A DNA stretch of 64,000 nucleotides, taken from NCBI GenBank assembly GCA_020002185.1, contig CM034535.1, positions 72,549,684 through 72,613,683 of the forward strand. Reading direction: 5' to 3'. The notes beneath the pieces were generated by a model. It worked only from the letters and a program-made list of their open reading frames with translations, ran no database searches and was not told the origin of the DNA. This DNA comes from Paraescarpia echinospica (taxonomy: Eukaryota > Annelida > Polychaeta > Sabellida > Siboglinidae). Made by a program: the position numbers and the translations under genes. Positions 11,538 to 25,400 of this stretch are shown in pieces (the stretch's first letter is position 1; each line of letters starts with the position of its first letter).

Positions 11538-13063
11538 CGTGCACGACTTGTTCGACCAACGTACAACATGAACAAAAGGACCGAGCACCGTCTTCTTCGA
11601 CGCTATAAGGGCTATCACGTGCAAACAACCTACACGACTATTCGCTAATTCAAGTCACGTGCAATGTAAATTGCCCAATTCGAGCATGACTAGTCGATCA
11701 CTATACACTGACTGTCCCCGTAACTGGTTCATGATGTCATCGTTCATGTCACGTGTTATAGTAGGAGCGCGAACTTCACGCATTTCCCGCCATCATTCAC
11801 CATCAATACAATAGACTACACATACCAAAGGCTGATATATATAAATAGAATATGTGGGATAATCGGGGAGGTGGGGGTGTTTTTCTTATAGTTGTTCTTC
11901 GATCAGTAGCGCCACGAGTGGTAGCTAGACATGAAATTATAATAAGAGGGGGTGCAGGGGGGTCCTGGATCACAATTCACAGTGAAAGAAAAGGTGTCTT
12001 AATTCACATTTCACAAATATTTGGGTTTGGTTGTTTGGTGGTATATAGTATAGATATATTTTGTGAGCAGAAATCGGCGAAGAGATCGAAATTTTTAGTC
12101 ACCTCTCGTCAATTTCACGAAGAAAGTGATACCTCAATCAATCACGGTTCACAGGGAAAATATATTTTAAATCACGCTTCACGCTGTTGCACCTGATCAT
12201 GAATCACAGGGATAAAAAAGGGCTTTCACGTTTCAAGAGGAAATAATTTTGCTGATCACGAAAATACCCCCTGCACCCCCTCTAATAATAACACAACCCA
12301 CATGCATATATATGCTTTATGCACATGTTTATAGACTCGATGTAGCTGCATGTAGCTACCTATATATATGCCATGCCTGTGAGGTATACGTATGCTGCGT
12401 TTCAATCACCTCGTGTATACCATGAATACGACTTCGTAACCCCTACTTGACCCAGTTGCATATATTTACAAGTGGTAAACCGGAGGAGTTCGTGAACTTT
12501 CCAGTTCGCCAAGTCGTGCATTATATAAACGATCCCATTGGAACGCAGCAGTAACGTGCGTTTCTGCTTTCATATTTGAAACGCTCACACACAAAAAAAC
12601 AATAATTTATTATTCAGTGCATGTATGAACTGCGAAATTAAACAAAATTGTATGAAACGTTGACCACGCATGTTTCCATGTAAATTAACCCTAATAAATT
12701 ATGTGAGTAGGGCGCCAAGCAGTTCGATCAGGGGTTTCGCGCGAACGATCACCCCCCCCCCCTTGAAATTACCTCCTCACATTCATGAAAATGGTCGGTT
12801 TCGAACGCAATCATAGGTACAAAAACGTATGAAATACAATTAGCACTCCCATTTACAAGAACTGACGGTATATATGTAGGGCCTACATGTCCCAAGTAAT
12901 TAAAGTACGGGTGTAATAATAATTAATAGGCGTCGGATGCGGAGGGCTTGGGGCTGAGTCCCCGATAATTTTGGTGGGGCTAGATATAGGCTTAGCTCCC
13001 CAATGTTTTGGCTAGGGAGTGCATGCAAGTTGGAGGTTTTTGGTGAGCCTCAACAAGGGTGGG
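11538..13063. other. Upstream region of the hnRNP gene, no gene seen
   Basis: The first ~120 bases should hold the hnRNP 5' UTR and core promoter (minus strand). Beyond that I see only AT-rich, non-coding sequence with a C-run at 12751-12762. Short ORFs here have no recognisable similarity. Confidence 0.4.
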
Positions 13064-13150
13064 TGGATGGATGGATGGATGGATGGATGGATGGATGGAT
13101 GGATGGATGGATGGATGGATGGATGGATGGATGGATGGATGGATGGATGG
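13064..13150. repeat. (GGAT)n microsatellite, about 21 copies
   Basis: An almost perfect GGAT/ATGG tetranucleotide array. The ORF across it (repeated W-M-D-G) is an artefact. Confidence 0.97.
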
Positions 13151-15051
13151 GCTCATGCAACGTTAAGAAGCCATACGAAGGGTAGGCAATATTAAAAAGA
13201 TAGGTTTTTTATGACGGCAAAATTTAATTATGATTTTTTATTTTCCTGCTGATTAACGCTGATAGCGCTTGAATTCCACAAAGTTGGTCTCGCTACCGAG
13301 AAGGCTCGAGTTCCAACGTTTGTCTTAACTCTGGGAAAATTGGGAAACTGAAGCTATATCTGGGCTTTCTTGCAGGAGTGAATAGATTTGTAGGTTGTTT
13401 GGACGTAACAGTATAAATAGTACTTACAGATCTTAAAAATAATGCGATTTCACACAAGGGCCCAATGCAGTAATTATTTTTAGAAGTGATACTGAGCGAG
13501 AGATAAGCCCACGAGGAGTTCGTGTGACTATGGTACTGACTACCCTTGCTAAACAATTTTGGACACGTTCAATTTTTTAAATATCATCGATAGTGCTCAA
13601 TCTATTATAAAGGCGATAATTGCAATAGTCAAGGCTGCTGCTAATGATTAGCGACAGGAAGTGGCATAATTATACAAAAAGTAGGACATACCGGCGAAGA
13701 TCACGGACGTGATAAAAACAATAACGACATCCTGGCTTGAGATATACGTTGTCTAAAATATTGATCGAAAAATTCCGAGAGAGTTGGCAGTTATAATATG
13801 TATGCGTGTCTTCACGCGAATGCGGAAAGTCGAATTGCTCCATGTAGCACAGGAATCGGATAGAAAATTCCCGGAAATGACGTCACAACACAAGTGTTTC
13901 CCATCTGGCATGCCGATTCTGTACACGGGGATTCCAAGTTTAACTTGAACACCCGCAGTGCTCAACATAAATTACAGAAATGCGGGTACAACAGGATTAC
14001 AGAAATGTTGGTACAGTAGAATGTACGAGCGTTATTTTAGTGTAACAACATTTGGTCGCTGAAATATTTGGTAGATTTTGACCTATGACCTTTACGTATT
14101 GTGTAGTGTTAAAAAGCACGAGAGGAAACAAATAGACCAAATATTTAATTAGGCTACATACACGAAACGTTTGGTCTGAAATATTTGACTGTTACGTTGC
14201 CAGTTGTCGCTGTGAATGCAAGCTTGCCTTTAATAATATCATCATACATGAACTGTGTTATTAATGCATGAATAATTAATCGGGGCCAGTGTCACTGCAA
14301 TTACTGAATTAGCCTACATTTAAGAATATGGGAACGACTGTTTTTTGCTGTTTTATAGTTCGTGTTCATTATAAGTTGATAACTGTAATTATGCACATGA
14401 TTGTGCATAGTTATGTTCAATTAAAAGTTGTAGGCTGCATGCATCAAATAATTTTGATAATAAAAACAAATAATGAATTTACTAAGGATATTATTAGGAT
14501 ATTTTATCATATAATTACTATACCGGACAAAATCTATAGATTCACCGTCTGATGGTGTTTGTTTTGTACTGACAATTGAATTTGGAGAGAATATGTGTGT
14601 ATGTATTAGTCAAGAATGAATGTGTACAATTTATAAAAATGGCTTTCATAAATCTAATCTACTTGTAATCATAATAATTTTATTATTATGCCCAATGATA
14701 CATGTTTAGCTTTGATCATATTTAGCCTAGATTGTGAGTGCAATAATTGAGTAGATGTAAACGTCAAATCAATTGTCACACAGTTTATTCATGCACACCA
14801 TCTTGATTATAATAGTATAACTCGTTTGCTAAACAAATATGACTCGGTGTCCTTATACTGTTATAATTCAATGTCCCTGGAGTTCTCTAAAGCAATGTTC
14901 GTGGAGTTCTAGTACTCAACAAGAATAATGATTAACTAAAAGCATATCTATACCAAACGTTCAGTTCTAACTAAAGTTATTCAACATGCCACTACCAACG
15001 TTCACAATTTCTTTTCCAATCACTTTCCTACGAGTGATCGTGAATGTCACT
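13151..15051. other. Intergenic, nothing recognised
   Basis: AT-rich sequence between the GGAT array and the gypsy-type fragment. Short ORFs show no family features, paired splice sites or known repeats that I can identify. Confidence 0.4.
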
Positions 15052-15616
15052 TCATAAGTTAAGTTTCTCACGTGCTCTATGGATTCTCCCTGATCTACGA
15101 AGATATGCACTGGTTGTACAGTTCTGTTCACATGTGTGGGGAGATTCCATCTCTGGCTGAGTTACGTCATGCAGTACGTCACGTGGTACGTCATGTGGTA
15201 TGTCAGGCGGTGCGTCACGTGGTACGACAAGTGGTACGTCAGGCAGTTCTGCATGAACAGGTTCCTCCGGAGGCAGTTTGGGAGACAATTCAAGAGACAG
15301 TTCAGAAGATGGTGTCTTCTCCGGCACCGAGCTATCACCAATCACACAACGACTCCTCACATGGTCAATGTGTATATGTACTACTCTCCCATCCTCGAGG
15401 CGAACGTGGACTGAATGACACGGGGCCAGTCCGTTCCACGATAACGTCACTGAGCCATTTTGTTTTGCCACTGAAGTTTATAACTTGTTCTACAACAATA
15501 CCGGGCGCAACCTTCTGGAGATCGGAAGCGAGGCTCTGTGTAATGGACTTCCAGCGAGGCCGGACCCCAATGTCTTGTGGGCCAACACCACGTTGAAGAT
15601 TCCTTGACGGTGTCAC
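15052..15616 (-). mobile_element. Ty3/gypsy-type LTR retrotransposon, broken pol C-terminus
   Basis: The minus strand encodes the region after the integrase core: SGKTKWLSDVIVERTGPVSF, then in a shifted frame VRLEDGRVVHIHIDHVRSR, a Pro/Asp-rich spacer with VPRDAPPDIPHDVP repeats, and a terminal LRRSGRIHRAREKLNL before the stop. This order (GPV-F/Y module, spacer, LRRSxR end) is typical of gypsy-like elements. A frameshift near 15410 separates the two reading frames, and no LTRs or upstream RT remain, so it is a dead fragment. Confidence 0.75.
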
Positions 15617-15627
15617 ACCTGCCTAAC

Positions 15628-16334
15628 CTACAATTGCATTGGCTTGTTCTTCGTTCAGGCCGAGGGCTTCAAGGGATCGCCCAAACAGAGACGGCTCTAT
15701 AACAAGCCTGTTGTACGATGCACTGCAATGGAATGAATAACACATCTAAAGAGAAATCATGTACAGCCTGATACAGAAGATATATACAATTAACACATAA
15801 AATAACTGCACTATTTCCCATTTGCATTATTTAAATCGAACAAGTAGTATCCAAGGAATCAGTGTTAGAATAACACATCCCTTACAAATGTGCTGCTTAA
15901 TGAATTTGTTACTTGAAGTTTGTGATGTGTCAATGAAATGCAGATGTTTGCATCCGCTCGTGCACCTTCATTATTCTGACTATGACATTCAAATAGTACA
16001 GAGTTCGGCGCAAAAGAACGTTTAAAAGATTGTAGCGATATGACATCTAGTAAGCATATATCGTTAGATTATACCTACTTTCACCTTAAAAGCTTCACAA
16101 TCCAGGTGCCAGTAAGACGTAATGTACTGAATTAAACAAAGTAACGACTGCCATAACTTGGACATACATATATCCATGTATAATTAGATCAATTATCCTT
16201 ATTCTTGTAACTTACAGAGATGACAATTTTCTCAAATTGTCTGGCACCAGATATCGCGTTTCGGTGGAATATATCGCTGTTTGTGTCGTGGTCTCGCATG
16301 CCTGCTTTGCCTGCATAAGCAGTGTTGCCGCAAC
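15628..16334 (-). other. Two unassigned exon-like segments
   Basis: On the minus strand, 16334-16216 has good splice borders (TTTTAG|G and TCT|GTAAGT) and an open frame with MRDHDTNSDIFHRNAISGAR. At 15722-15628 a second open segment (LFGRSLEALGLNEEQANAIV) lies between an AG and a GT. The two phases do not match directly, so an intermediate exon would be needed. I do not recognise the protein. They may belong to an unknown gene, to the neighbouring gypsy remnant, or be chance. Confidence 0.22.
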
Positions 16335-17007
16335 CTAAAACATGTGAAATGTGTCTGCAATAAATTAATAAATAAATACTCTTGTCTATGAGCAATGCAT
16401 CAAAACCGAAAGGTTATTAAAAAAGAAAGGAAGGTATAGAACAATGGTATAGAGCACAATGAATATGTGTTAACGAAACATTTTGTCGTTGAAATATCTG
16501 GTCGGCGCAGAAGTCATATGCGCACGAGCGGAAATAGATAACCGAATGTTTCAGTACTTAGACGAAACATTCAATCGTGATTTAAATCAGCTTGATTTAA
16601 ATCGCCAACCCTACACATGGGTATGCCATGTCATGGGCAACATGGCAAATAGTAATTACTACAAGCTATAGTATACTGTTACCATATTCCGGCTCACTAG
16701 TTGTGTGTACAGTACAGTAACTTATAGCATTTTAGTTTCTGGACCGACTATTCATACTGTCATGGTCAATGTTAAATTGGCGGAGGGAAAGTGTAGGGTT
16801 AGGTTTAGCCTTTCTAAAGGTTATTTGGAAATAATTAAAGTAGCACTATGTTTGTATATACACTTGCATTCTATATAAAGCTATCTGTTCATGCTGATCG
16901 TCAGGTGTAAATAGCCTAGAGTGCCTATAGAATAACTATGTCCATGCCTATACACATGCCATGGCCAATGGCTATGCCTTGGGCTTGGCTATGGCAGCTT
17001 GACTATG

Positions 17008-17285
17008 TCTATGTAGGGCGCAGTGGCTCAGAAGTAGAGTCCTGGGCTGCCGTGTCGATCAGTTCACTCATATGTATGAATGAGTACCTGGCTATAGACA
17101 GTGGTGGATATTTGTGTACGATTAGTCTTCGCACATCAATTGCAACGTGGCTGGATGCTTCCCACAGAAGTTGAGATGGTGTTCAATTGAACAGGTCTGC
17201 CAGGGGAGTAAAGTGTAAAGCGCCTTGAGCAGTCCTGAGGACTGGTCCGGACACTGCACTATATAAGAACTTACCTTTACTTTGA
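17008..17285 (+). mobile_element. SINE-like repeat with GCGC...TATATAA tail
   Basis: It starts with a tRNA-like A-box region (GGGCGCAGTGGCTCAGAAGT), continues through ATGAATGAGTACCTGGCT, and ends AAAGCGCCTTGAGC...CACTATATAAG. This tail is typical of V-type animal SINEs that borrow a LINE 3' end. The B box is not clear, so the copy is old or altered. Confidence 0.5.
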
Positions 17286-18549
17286 TGTCGTGTATGCTAA
17301 ACTTTATAGGCTTAGGCCTTAATTACATAATTATGGCTATGTCCCTATCCTATGCCCACGACATAGCCATAGGGACATAGCCATGGCATAGGCCATAGCT
17401 GTAGCCATGACATAGCCATAGATTATAGGCATTGCGGGCATAACAGGCAGTCTTAGTATCAGATTAAGACTAGTCTCAAACTCAGCCTAATCCTAAGGCT
17501 AAACCTAAACAAAGTGGAAGAAGTGTTGCAGCTGGGGGGGGCATGGGTGTCATGCAAGTGTCAGTCAGTGACACTGACAGTGTCGGTGAACACGCTAGAG
17601 CCTTGGCTCTAGACCTAGGCTATCCGTGTGTAGGCCACAGAATGACAGATCAGATGGGTACAGCGACCACGTCCAACCATAACTCTAACCCTGCAGGTGG
17701 ACATGTAAAAAATACATTAGTCCAATGCAAATGGTAATTCCAATATCATTCGAAACTTATAGTTATAGTCACCTGGGCACACTGCAACATCCAACGACCG
17801 AATATTTCAGTAAGCTTGCCGGGAAATTTGCACATGACTCAATATGACCCATATAGGGCACCGCGCATACGCACAATTGAAAATCTACCATATATTTCAA
17901 GACGAAATGTTTCAGTACAACGCTACCGACATGCAACACTGGTATTCCACCCGTCGTGTTGGGCCTTTAATCAAAGCTCAACTGCCGCGGTTGGCGAAAG
18001 TCGAGCATAGACGTAGAATTCCACTCTGTCTACGACAATAGATAGACATTAAAATTGCATACGTAACAGCGGCGTATGATATTATTCATCATCAAGTACG
18101 ATGGATTGCAAAGGAAAAAATGTGGCCCGACATTAATTCACGTAGCCATACACCATATTCACTAGAGGGCGCCATCTCATACATTTGTTGCCACAAAAGT
18201 CAAAATTATGTCTTCCATTCATTATTCATTCGTGATACATAACAATAAATGGTTCATATCACGTATATGTTATTGGCCGATGTAACATTGTTATCGAGTG
18301 ACTACTGCTGTTTCGGTAGAAGTATGGCTGTTATGGCTTACTAATCACCAATGTCATGTTTCGTCGACTCTTGTCTGTCAGAGTCGGTGAGACTGTGTCA
18401 CTGAGTCTGTCCTGAGGCTTAGTGTGACTTATAAGTGTGATTAATTTCGTTTGGTTAACTTTGAGATACCATATTGCCGAGGCTTTTGCAGAAGTTAAAT
18501 ATATCAAGATTCAGAATATGTGTTAGAAGTTTAATGAAGCAGATCGGTA

Positions 18550-19006
18550 TGACTAAAAGGCGCACGACCACGAACGACCACGCACGACCACGAACGACCA
18601 CGCACGACCAAAATGTATGTAGTGTTGGTAACCAAGCGGGCTGTTGGTGGCACGTAGGAGGTATGTGTGTGCAGCTCGCCAAATTTCAGATATGTACTTC
18701 ACATTGGAGTAACAAAATTCGCAACTTTTATCATCGCTTGTGACAACTCGCCGGTTCCATTCGAATTTGGCGTGGTGGCGCTACCTGGCGGGTAACATTA
18801 AACTAAAATATTCTTGTTATTAGGTTAACCCACCGACTTATTTATGCTTGGATAGCGAGTATTAACGACCTAGCCTGTTTTATTTATAGTAATGCACACA
18901 CAAACCCTATATATACCATCAACTGCCAAACTATCTACCAACACATTATATTACATGGTCGTGCGTGGTCGTTCGTGGTCGTGCGTGGTCGTGCGCCTTT
19001 TAGTCA
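18550..19006. mobile_element. Fold-back/MITE element with long inverted repeats
   Basis: The left end TGACTAAAAGGCGCACGACC (from 18550) is repeated in inverse orientation ending at 19006. The arms continue inward through short arrays of CGACCACG(A/C)A units and then a diverged ATGTA...TGTTGGTA segment, giving about 75-80 bp of inverted repeat around a ~300-bp core without coding sequence. No target-site duplication could be identified. Confidence 0.65.
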
Positions 19007-19498
19007 AACCCCAGCAGATAGTTACAAAATTCCCATATTATCGCCCTCTTCATTTCAACTGCTTCGTTCTGGCAGTGCCTGGAGCCTGGAGATTCAATCA
19101 TTTGTTTGCATTATTGTTTCGTTATCAATATCAGTTGTCTGAAAATATTGTACGTAATGAACTAGAAGAACTAAAACTATTCATTGCTCGTTTATTATTT
19201 ACTACCTGATGGGCTAAGATCGGCTCTGCTCAGCCTGTACAATTAGTATTACAACTGAAATTGAAAAGTGCAAGGTTCTGCCTCTGGCTTTTGACCAAAA
19301 GTCAAGACCGAATCTAGACAAGTTTTGTATAATTTTTGTTTTCACATGTTTGTTCTGAATTAAATTGTATATTAATGTTTGGGCTGCTACAGTGTTTGTT
19401 TACTTAATTCTGATATATCAAAAAAATCTGGTACTTTTTTCAAGATTTTGTTTTGTTGTCAGGTTTGTGTGCTGAATGAAATAATTGTGAGATTAGCC

Positions 19499-22400
19499 AT
19501 GGCAGAAGCCAATCCAACTGTGATGAGGCCGATTACACCTCCGCTTCCAACAGGCACTGTTGTTCCGCAACACCAGGTGGCAGGCCATGCATTTGGAAAG
19601 GGAAAGACAAAGCTAGGTGTGGGTTCTCTTTGCCTTTGCCTTGGTGTATTTCTAAAATTCTGTACTTTGTGAAGACATAGCAGACATGACACTTTATAAT
19701 TGAAATATGTACAGTGGAACTTCGCTTTACGGTCACCTCAGTAATGCAGCCACCTCGCAATTAAGGTCACCCTAGGATAGTCCAGAATTATTTACATATA
19801 CAGCAGAGTATAGGATATTAGTCGCGCTAATACGGTCACCTCGCTATTCAGGTCACTTCTGTTCAGTCCTAAAGCTGACCATATAGTGAGGTTCCACTGT
19901 ACTTTAGAGTTGAAGTTACATCTAAATTATTATGTTATTAGTTTCCTTGGTCGATCAGCATATTGCATGAATTCATATTCATCCGTATTCCTCCCCAAAT
20001 AAAAGAAATCTGTATTATATGCGGGAAAACTGTATGATGTGGCACATCTGCTATAGTGGGTTTAAAACATTGATTTGTGCTTATAATTTATATTAATTCA
20101 GGCCTTTATGCAGGATAACTTTTTGACCAGTCCAAATTTGTCCAGGTAGATATGGGCATCTTCATGTGCACACATACAAATGTGCATATCATATACACGG
20201 TATGCGTAACTAAATGTTTTTTATAATAATATATGCATACACAAGTGTGGCACATTTTAAAGCATACTGGATATAAATAACAGTCAATAATATGATAGCT
20301 TTTTTGCTCCTTAAATTTCCACCCATCCAAAACGAACTCAGCCCATCCAAATGGCCGGGTCTATAGATAAAGATGTATATATTTATTTCATGATATATGC
20401 CAGCTAAATTGACTTGGGACTTGGTATGGATTTCAAAGACATGATTCAATACGTCTTGACCAGTTCTTGAATTTAGACCTGATCTGGAGTCTAGTCTTGC
20501 CTTGTTTGTGACATACCAGCAAGTTTAGCATCTTATGTAGAATGCTATGAATTGTTGCCAGGCCTGCTACAACTGTCCACCGATGGCACATTGCTGAAGC
20601 CATTCCAGAGTTCAGAAAGAGGCCAGAGAGAGGTTGACTTTTACACACAGGTGTTTGATCCACAGTGTACAGATCCAACATTGCTGGGTTTACAACCCCT
20701 TTTGCCCCGCTTCCTTGGCACCTGGACAACTCCACAGCAGCCTGGAGGTAAATGTGCCCTGTTTCCAATGAGTGTAGGATGTAACCCCTCATGGATAAAT
20801 CCCCTCATGAACATAACCCCTCTGAATTAAACCCTTCACGGACATAACCCCTCTGGCAAAACTTCTCATGGCCATAACATATTTTGTCTAGTCGACAGAT
20901 ATGAAGTGCCAATAGGTATGTTATTGAATAATTTTAAATAAAAAAATTGCATAGCAAAATAATAATGACCGTCAGGGGTTCTGTCCATGATTGCTTTTGT
21001 CTGTGACATGTTATGTCCATAGGAAGCTGCATCTAGTAGGTTTATTTGTTCCCATGAAAGAGTTATTTTTAGAATAACAATTTGCAAACAAACAAATCAA
21101 AATTTGCCTTATGCTAAACAAAGTCAGTCAACACCCACAAGAAAAAATTGTGAACGGTTTTTCAAGCAAAACATCTATTTACTCATGCTGTGACACATCT
21201 GTGAAATTGCAGCTTGAAAAATACTTTCAGCCAGGGTGAAGTGTGATGCAGTTTGCATTTCCTCTATAGTAGACACCTATAGAAAAGACACAATGGGCTC
21301 ATTATTAGTTCCTCAATTGAAGCAGGTTGGTTGATTGAATGTGTTTCAATGCTTGTATTTATTCACCAGCAGACATATGGGCAGATTCAAGGCACACTTG
21401 GCATATGAAGACAACTTGATTGACTTTGAACCAGGCTAAATTCACAATGCTGATTGCAGGAAGCAGACTTAACTGTGAAACACTGAGTGTTCCTTTGTTA
21501 TGCCTCTCTTTGTTTTTGAGCCAGTTGAGAGAATGTATCTGACAGAAATAATTGCTCATAGCTGATAGGAAGCAAGCTTCTTAATTAACTGCCACTCAGA
21601 GTTGAGAATTATCAGATGTTATCTGGTGAATTTGGTGTAATTTTAGTCTCCTGCAGCGTTATTTTATATAGCATATGTTCATCAAGAAAGTTTGATTTTA
21701 TGGCAAAATAATTTGTTATTGTAACTGCCTGACTTTGCCCGGGATGAAATAAATATTATGAAACATTCTATGTAGACCCATAGTCATATCAAAGAGCTTA
21801 TAAATGTATTAAGATATATATATTTTTTTTAAATTATGATCTTCCCGAAAGCAAGACATCATAAACTTCACACAGCATGAACCAGAAACCATGCACATGA
21901 ATCTCATTTGCAGAGTGAGTGTACAATTATTTATCATAGATAGTCTTCCTTTGTCCCACAGTGAAGAAGGAATTTAATAATAGACCTTTTGTTTCAGAAG
22001 TTCGATCATAACCAGGTGTTTGATCATAACATCAGTCAAGATGGCGCCGGTGCATCGTGATACATTGTGGCGGTGTGCAATTGTTTTTATGTTTTTGATG
22101 ATTGTGCTTGTGTTTAGGACTATTTGTGTAACTAAGTATGAATGGGCAGATTTGCTCAGCATTATGGAATCCAGGGACAGTGAATATAGACCCAAATTCA
22201 CCTTGAAGGAGACTTTTCCTGTTGTCAACACGGGTCATACACAATACAACACTTCGCGCCGCACATGCAAGCGAGGTAGACGAGGGGGCGCACTCTAGGT
22301 TTCCGAGAGAGTTCTCATCGGTCGTGTTTACATTCCCCTGATGCCAGTGCTACCAAGGCTGTCAATCAGTTGGTTGTTCAGGTAGTGGCAACATACCAAT

Positions 22401-25400
22401 TCCCAAGAAGTCCAATATCTCTCGGCTGAATGACTACCGCCCAGTGGCACTGACCTCGGTCACAATGAAAGTGTTTGAGCACATAGTCCTCAGGTACTTG
22501 AGGTTGACCACCGACGGCCTCCTGGACTCGCACCTGTTTGCATATCAGGCAAACAGATCAGTGGATGATGCGGTTGCAGTAGGTCTACACCACATTCTGA
22601 AGCACCTGGAGTGGCCAGGAACCTATCCCAGGATCCTCTTCATAGACTTCAGCTCAGCATTCAACAACATCCTGTCACTGGATTCTTAACTTTCTTCTTC
22701 ATAGGCCTCAATCTGTCAAAGTCAACAACTCTCTCTCCAAACCTCTTGTTCTGAATACTGGTGCCCCTCAAGGTTGTGAGTTATCCCCCTTTCTGTTCAC
22801 TATCTTTACAAATCACTGTGTCTACGTGGACCCATCTGTATTTGTCATAAATTTTCTGATGACACCACTGTGGAGGGCTGCATTGAGAATGTAGACAAAA
22901 CTGCATACAGGGAAGAGGTTCAAAGAATGATTGGCCGGTGTGCTGAAAACAACCTTGAACTGAACTTGTCGAAGACGAAAGAAATTATAGTTGTTTTTCG
23001 TAGGAAGAAGACGCCCATCCCTCCTCTCATTAAACAACGTGGTAGTGAACAAGTGGAATCTTTTAGATTCCTGAGGACAACAATATCAAGCGATCTTAGC
23101 TGGGGCAAAAACACTATGCATGACAAAAAAGGCACAACAATGCCTGTAGTTCCTGAGGCAGCTCAGAAGATTCGGCATCACACAGGAGACACTTCTACCA
23201 CGCTATAATTGAAAGCCTCCTCACTTTTTCCATCACAGTGTGGTTTGGCAGCGCCGGTCAGGAAGAGAAGCAGCGGCTAGAAGCCATTGTGAAAGGCGTG
23301 TCAAAAATCATTGGGCACGAGTTGCCATCATTAGAATTAATCTACCATGCTCGCTGCACGCGTAAATCAAGAAGCATTGTGCAGGATACCGCCTACCCAG
23401 CCAACCATCTTTCCTCTGCGAAGCTCTACAGGAGTATTAAGACTAGAACAACAAGGTTTAAAAACAGTTTTTTTCTGCAGACTGTAAGACACTTGAATGG
23501 AGAGGTGTTCCTCGTTTCATAACTATATCTTCTGTCAGTTCCATTCTTGTTTTGTTATGCTTATTTTATTAATTTAACTTCCACTATATACAGTTTTGAT
23601 GTTTTATTGTTTTAGGTATTTTTAGGTTAGACGGTTGTGATGCTGCATTCGTTAAATTTTACTATTATTATACTAATATTTATTTATTTTTTATTTATTT
23701 ACTAAGTTAGTACTTTTATGTCTGGAGATATGTTATATTCTTTCAAATTTGTTGGCAGTCGGCTTTTATTTTTAACTTACACACATTTTATAATGTTTCT
23801 AGTCTGTATATTTTATGCGTGCGCATGTGTGTTGGAGGGTGATGGGAGACAAGTGTAAAAAAGAGTATTGGATGTTGTAAAGAGTGCTTGGATTGTTACC
23901 CCACAACACCACAAATTCCTTTTACATTTTGAAAATGCTACTTGGCAATAAACCGTCTACTACTACTACTACTGCATAACACTAAATAGGATGTTTTATA
24001 AAACCCCTTCAAATACACCACATGGATACTCCTGGTACAGTAATGTTAAGACTAGGGATTGTTCTTCCCAACAGCAAAATATAAATATTATTGATAAAAC
24101 AATATAAATTATACAACGTACAAATATTGAATTGTTAAATATACATTAACATTCAAGAAACACTCAATAAATTAATAGATTTAGGGGAAAATTGGGACTG
24201 GAGACTCCTACAAAGACTAAAACTGGTCGCTATCATAGGAGCCTCCCAAATTAAAAATAGCAGATGTCCCTAATGTTGTGTAACTGTTTATATATAATAA
24301 CATATACTTATAATATCTAACTGTTTTAATTGTCTGTCTCTTACATATAATCAGTATATGTGTGTGATGATGTGTTTCAGAGTCAAGTGTTGCGTGCATG
24401 TATGCAGTGTGTAACGTGTGCATGAATAACAATTAAAAAATTGTATTGCACTTGCATGAACTGTGTTACACTCATTCACGGTTTTAAAAATTTAGTTGGC
24501 AAATTTTTGTTATAGTTATGTAACAATTTAGTATACTGCATGTGACGTTATATTTGTAGTCCTGGTTCATATTCAGCGTTTTCCTTCTCCAGAGTTACTG
24601 AGTTCACTACAAGTTACACATATACACCAAGTAGAAGGGTGCAACGGCTTATGGTGTCTCTTCTGAAAAACACAGCGAACGGAGGGTGAATGGAATTGCT
24701 GAAGTTTCAAAATGGTGGTTGGTAGTGGGATTCGAACCCAGTCTCCTTGACCAACAGTCCGGCACTCTTCCACTTGACCACTGCTCCCATGCCCATATAC
24801 CTGCATGTACAGCAGAATACAGATGTCTCTAATTGGACCACTACTGTACACCTGTTTCAGTGCCATACATCAGGATGGAGGATGTGATGCAGCGGTTCAA
24901 GAAACCTTGCATCTTGGATGTGAAGGTCGGTCGGATCACATATGACCCCGGTGCATCGCAGGAGAAAATTGCACAAGAACTCGCCAAATTCCCACCGCTA
25001 CAGAAAGTTGGATTTCAGTTTACTGGCATGAAGGTGAACTACATAGTTTTATGTGAAGCTCATTGGTTTTCTTTATAATTTAGAGATGTTAGTAACTATG
25101 ATAACTGTATTCATTTCATTGTGTATAATTTTTTCTAAAAGCAGATTGTACATTGCATAAAATGTGTGAAAGTATTTTGACTAGAAGATTAATATAACTA
25201 AATATACAAAGCATAAGCAGTGGAGACAAATAAGTTGTAGCTAATTAATAAATGTAAATATTGATTTGTGTTCCATAATGTTTGGCGAAAGAATATATAG
25301 TTTACCTAATTTGGGCCAGTAGTATTACTAGGTTAGCTAGATATCATATACGGTGTATCTAGAAGAATTTTCTCTGCCAGGTTTTCGACCCAGTGCGAGA

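Noticed and set aside
13003..13185. ORF with WMDG repeats
   Set aside because: Translation of the (GGAT)n array.
17330..17420. Palindromic GGCTATGTCCCTAT / ATAGGGACATAGCC as a regulatory hairpin
   Set aside because: It lies in a stretch of simple CCATAGCC/CATGGC repeats, so the palindrome follows from repeat inversion.
19379..19498. An upstream in-frame extension of IPMK
   Set aside because: Stop codons interrupt it before the Kozak-type ATG at 19499, and an AG acceptor just upstream fits a non-coding first exon better.
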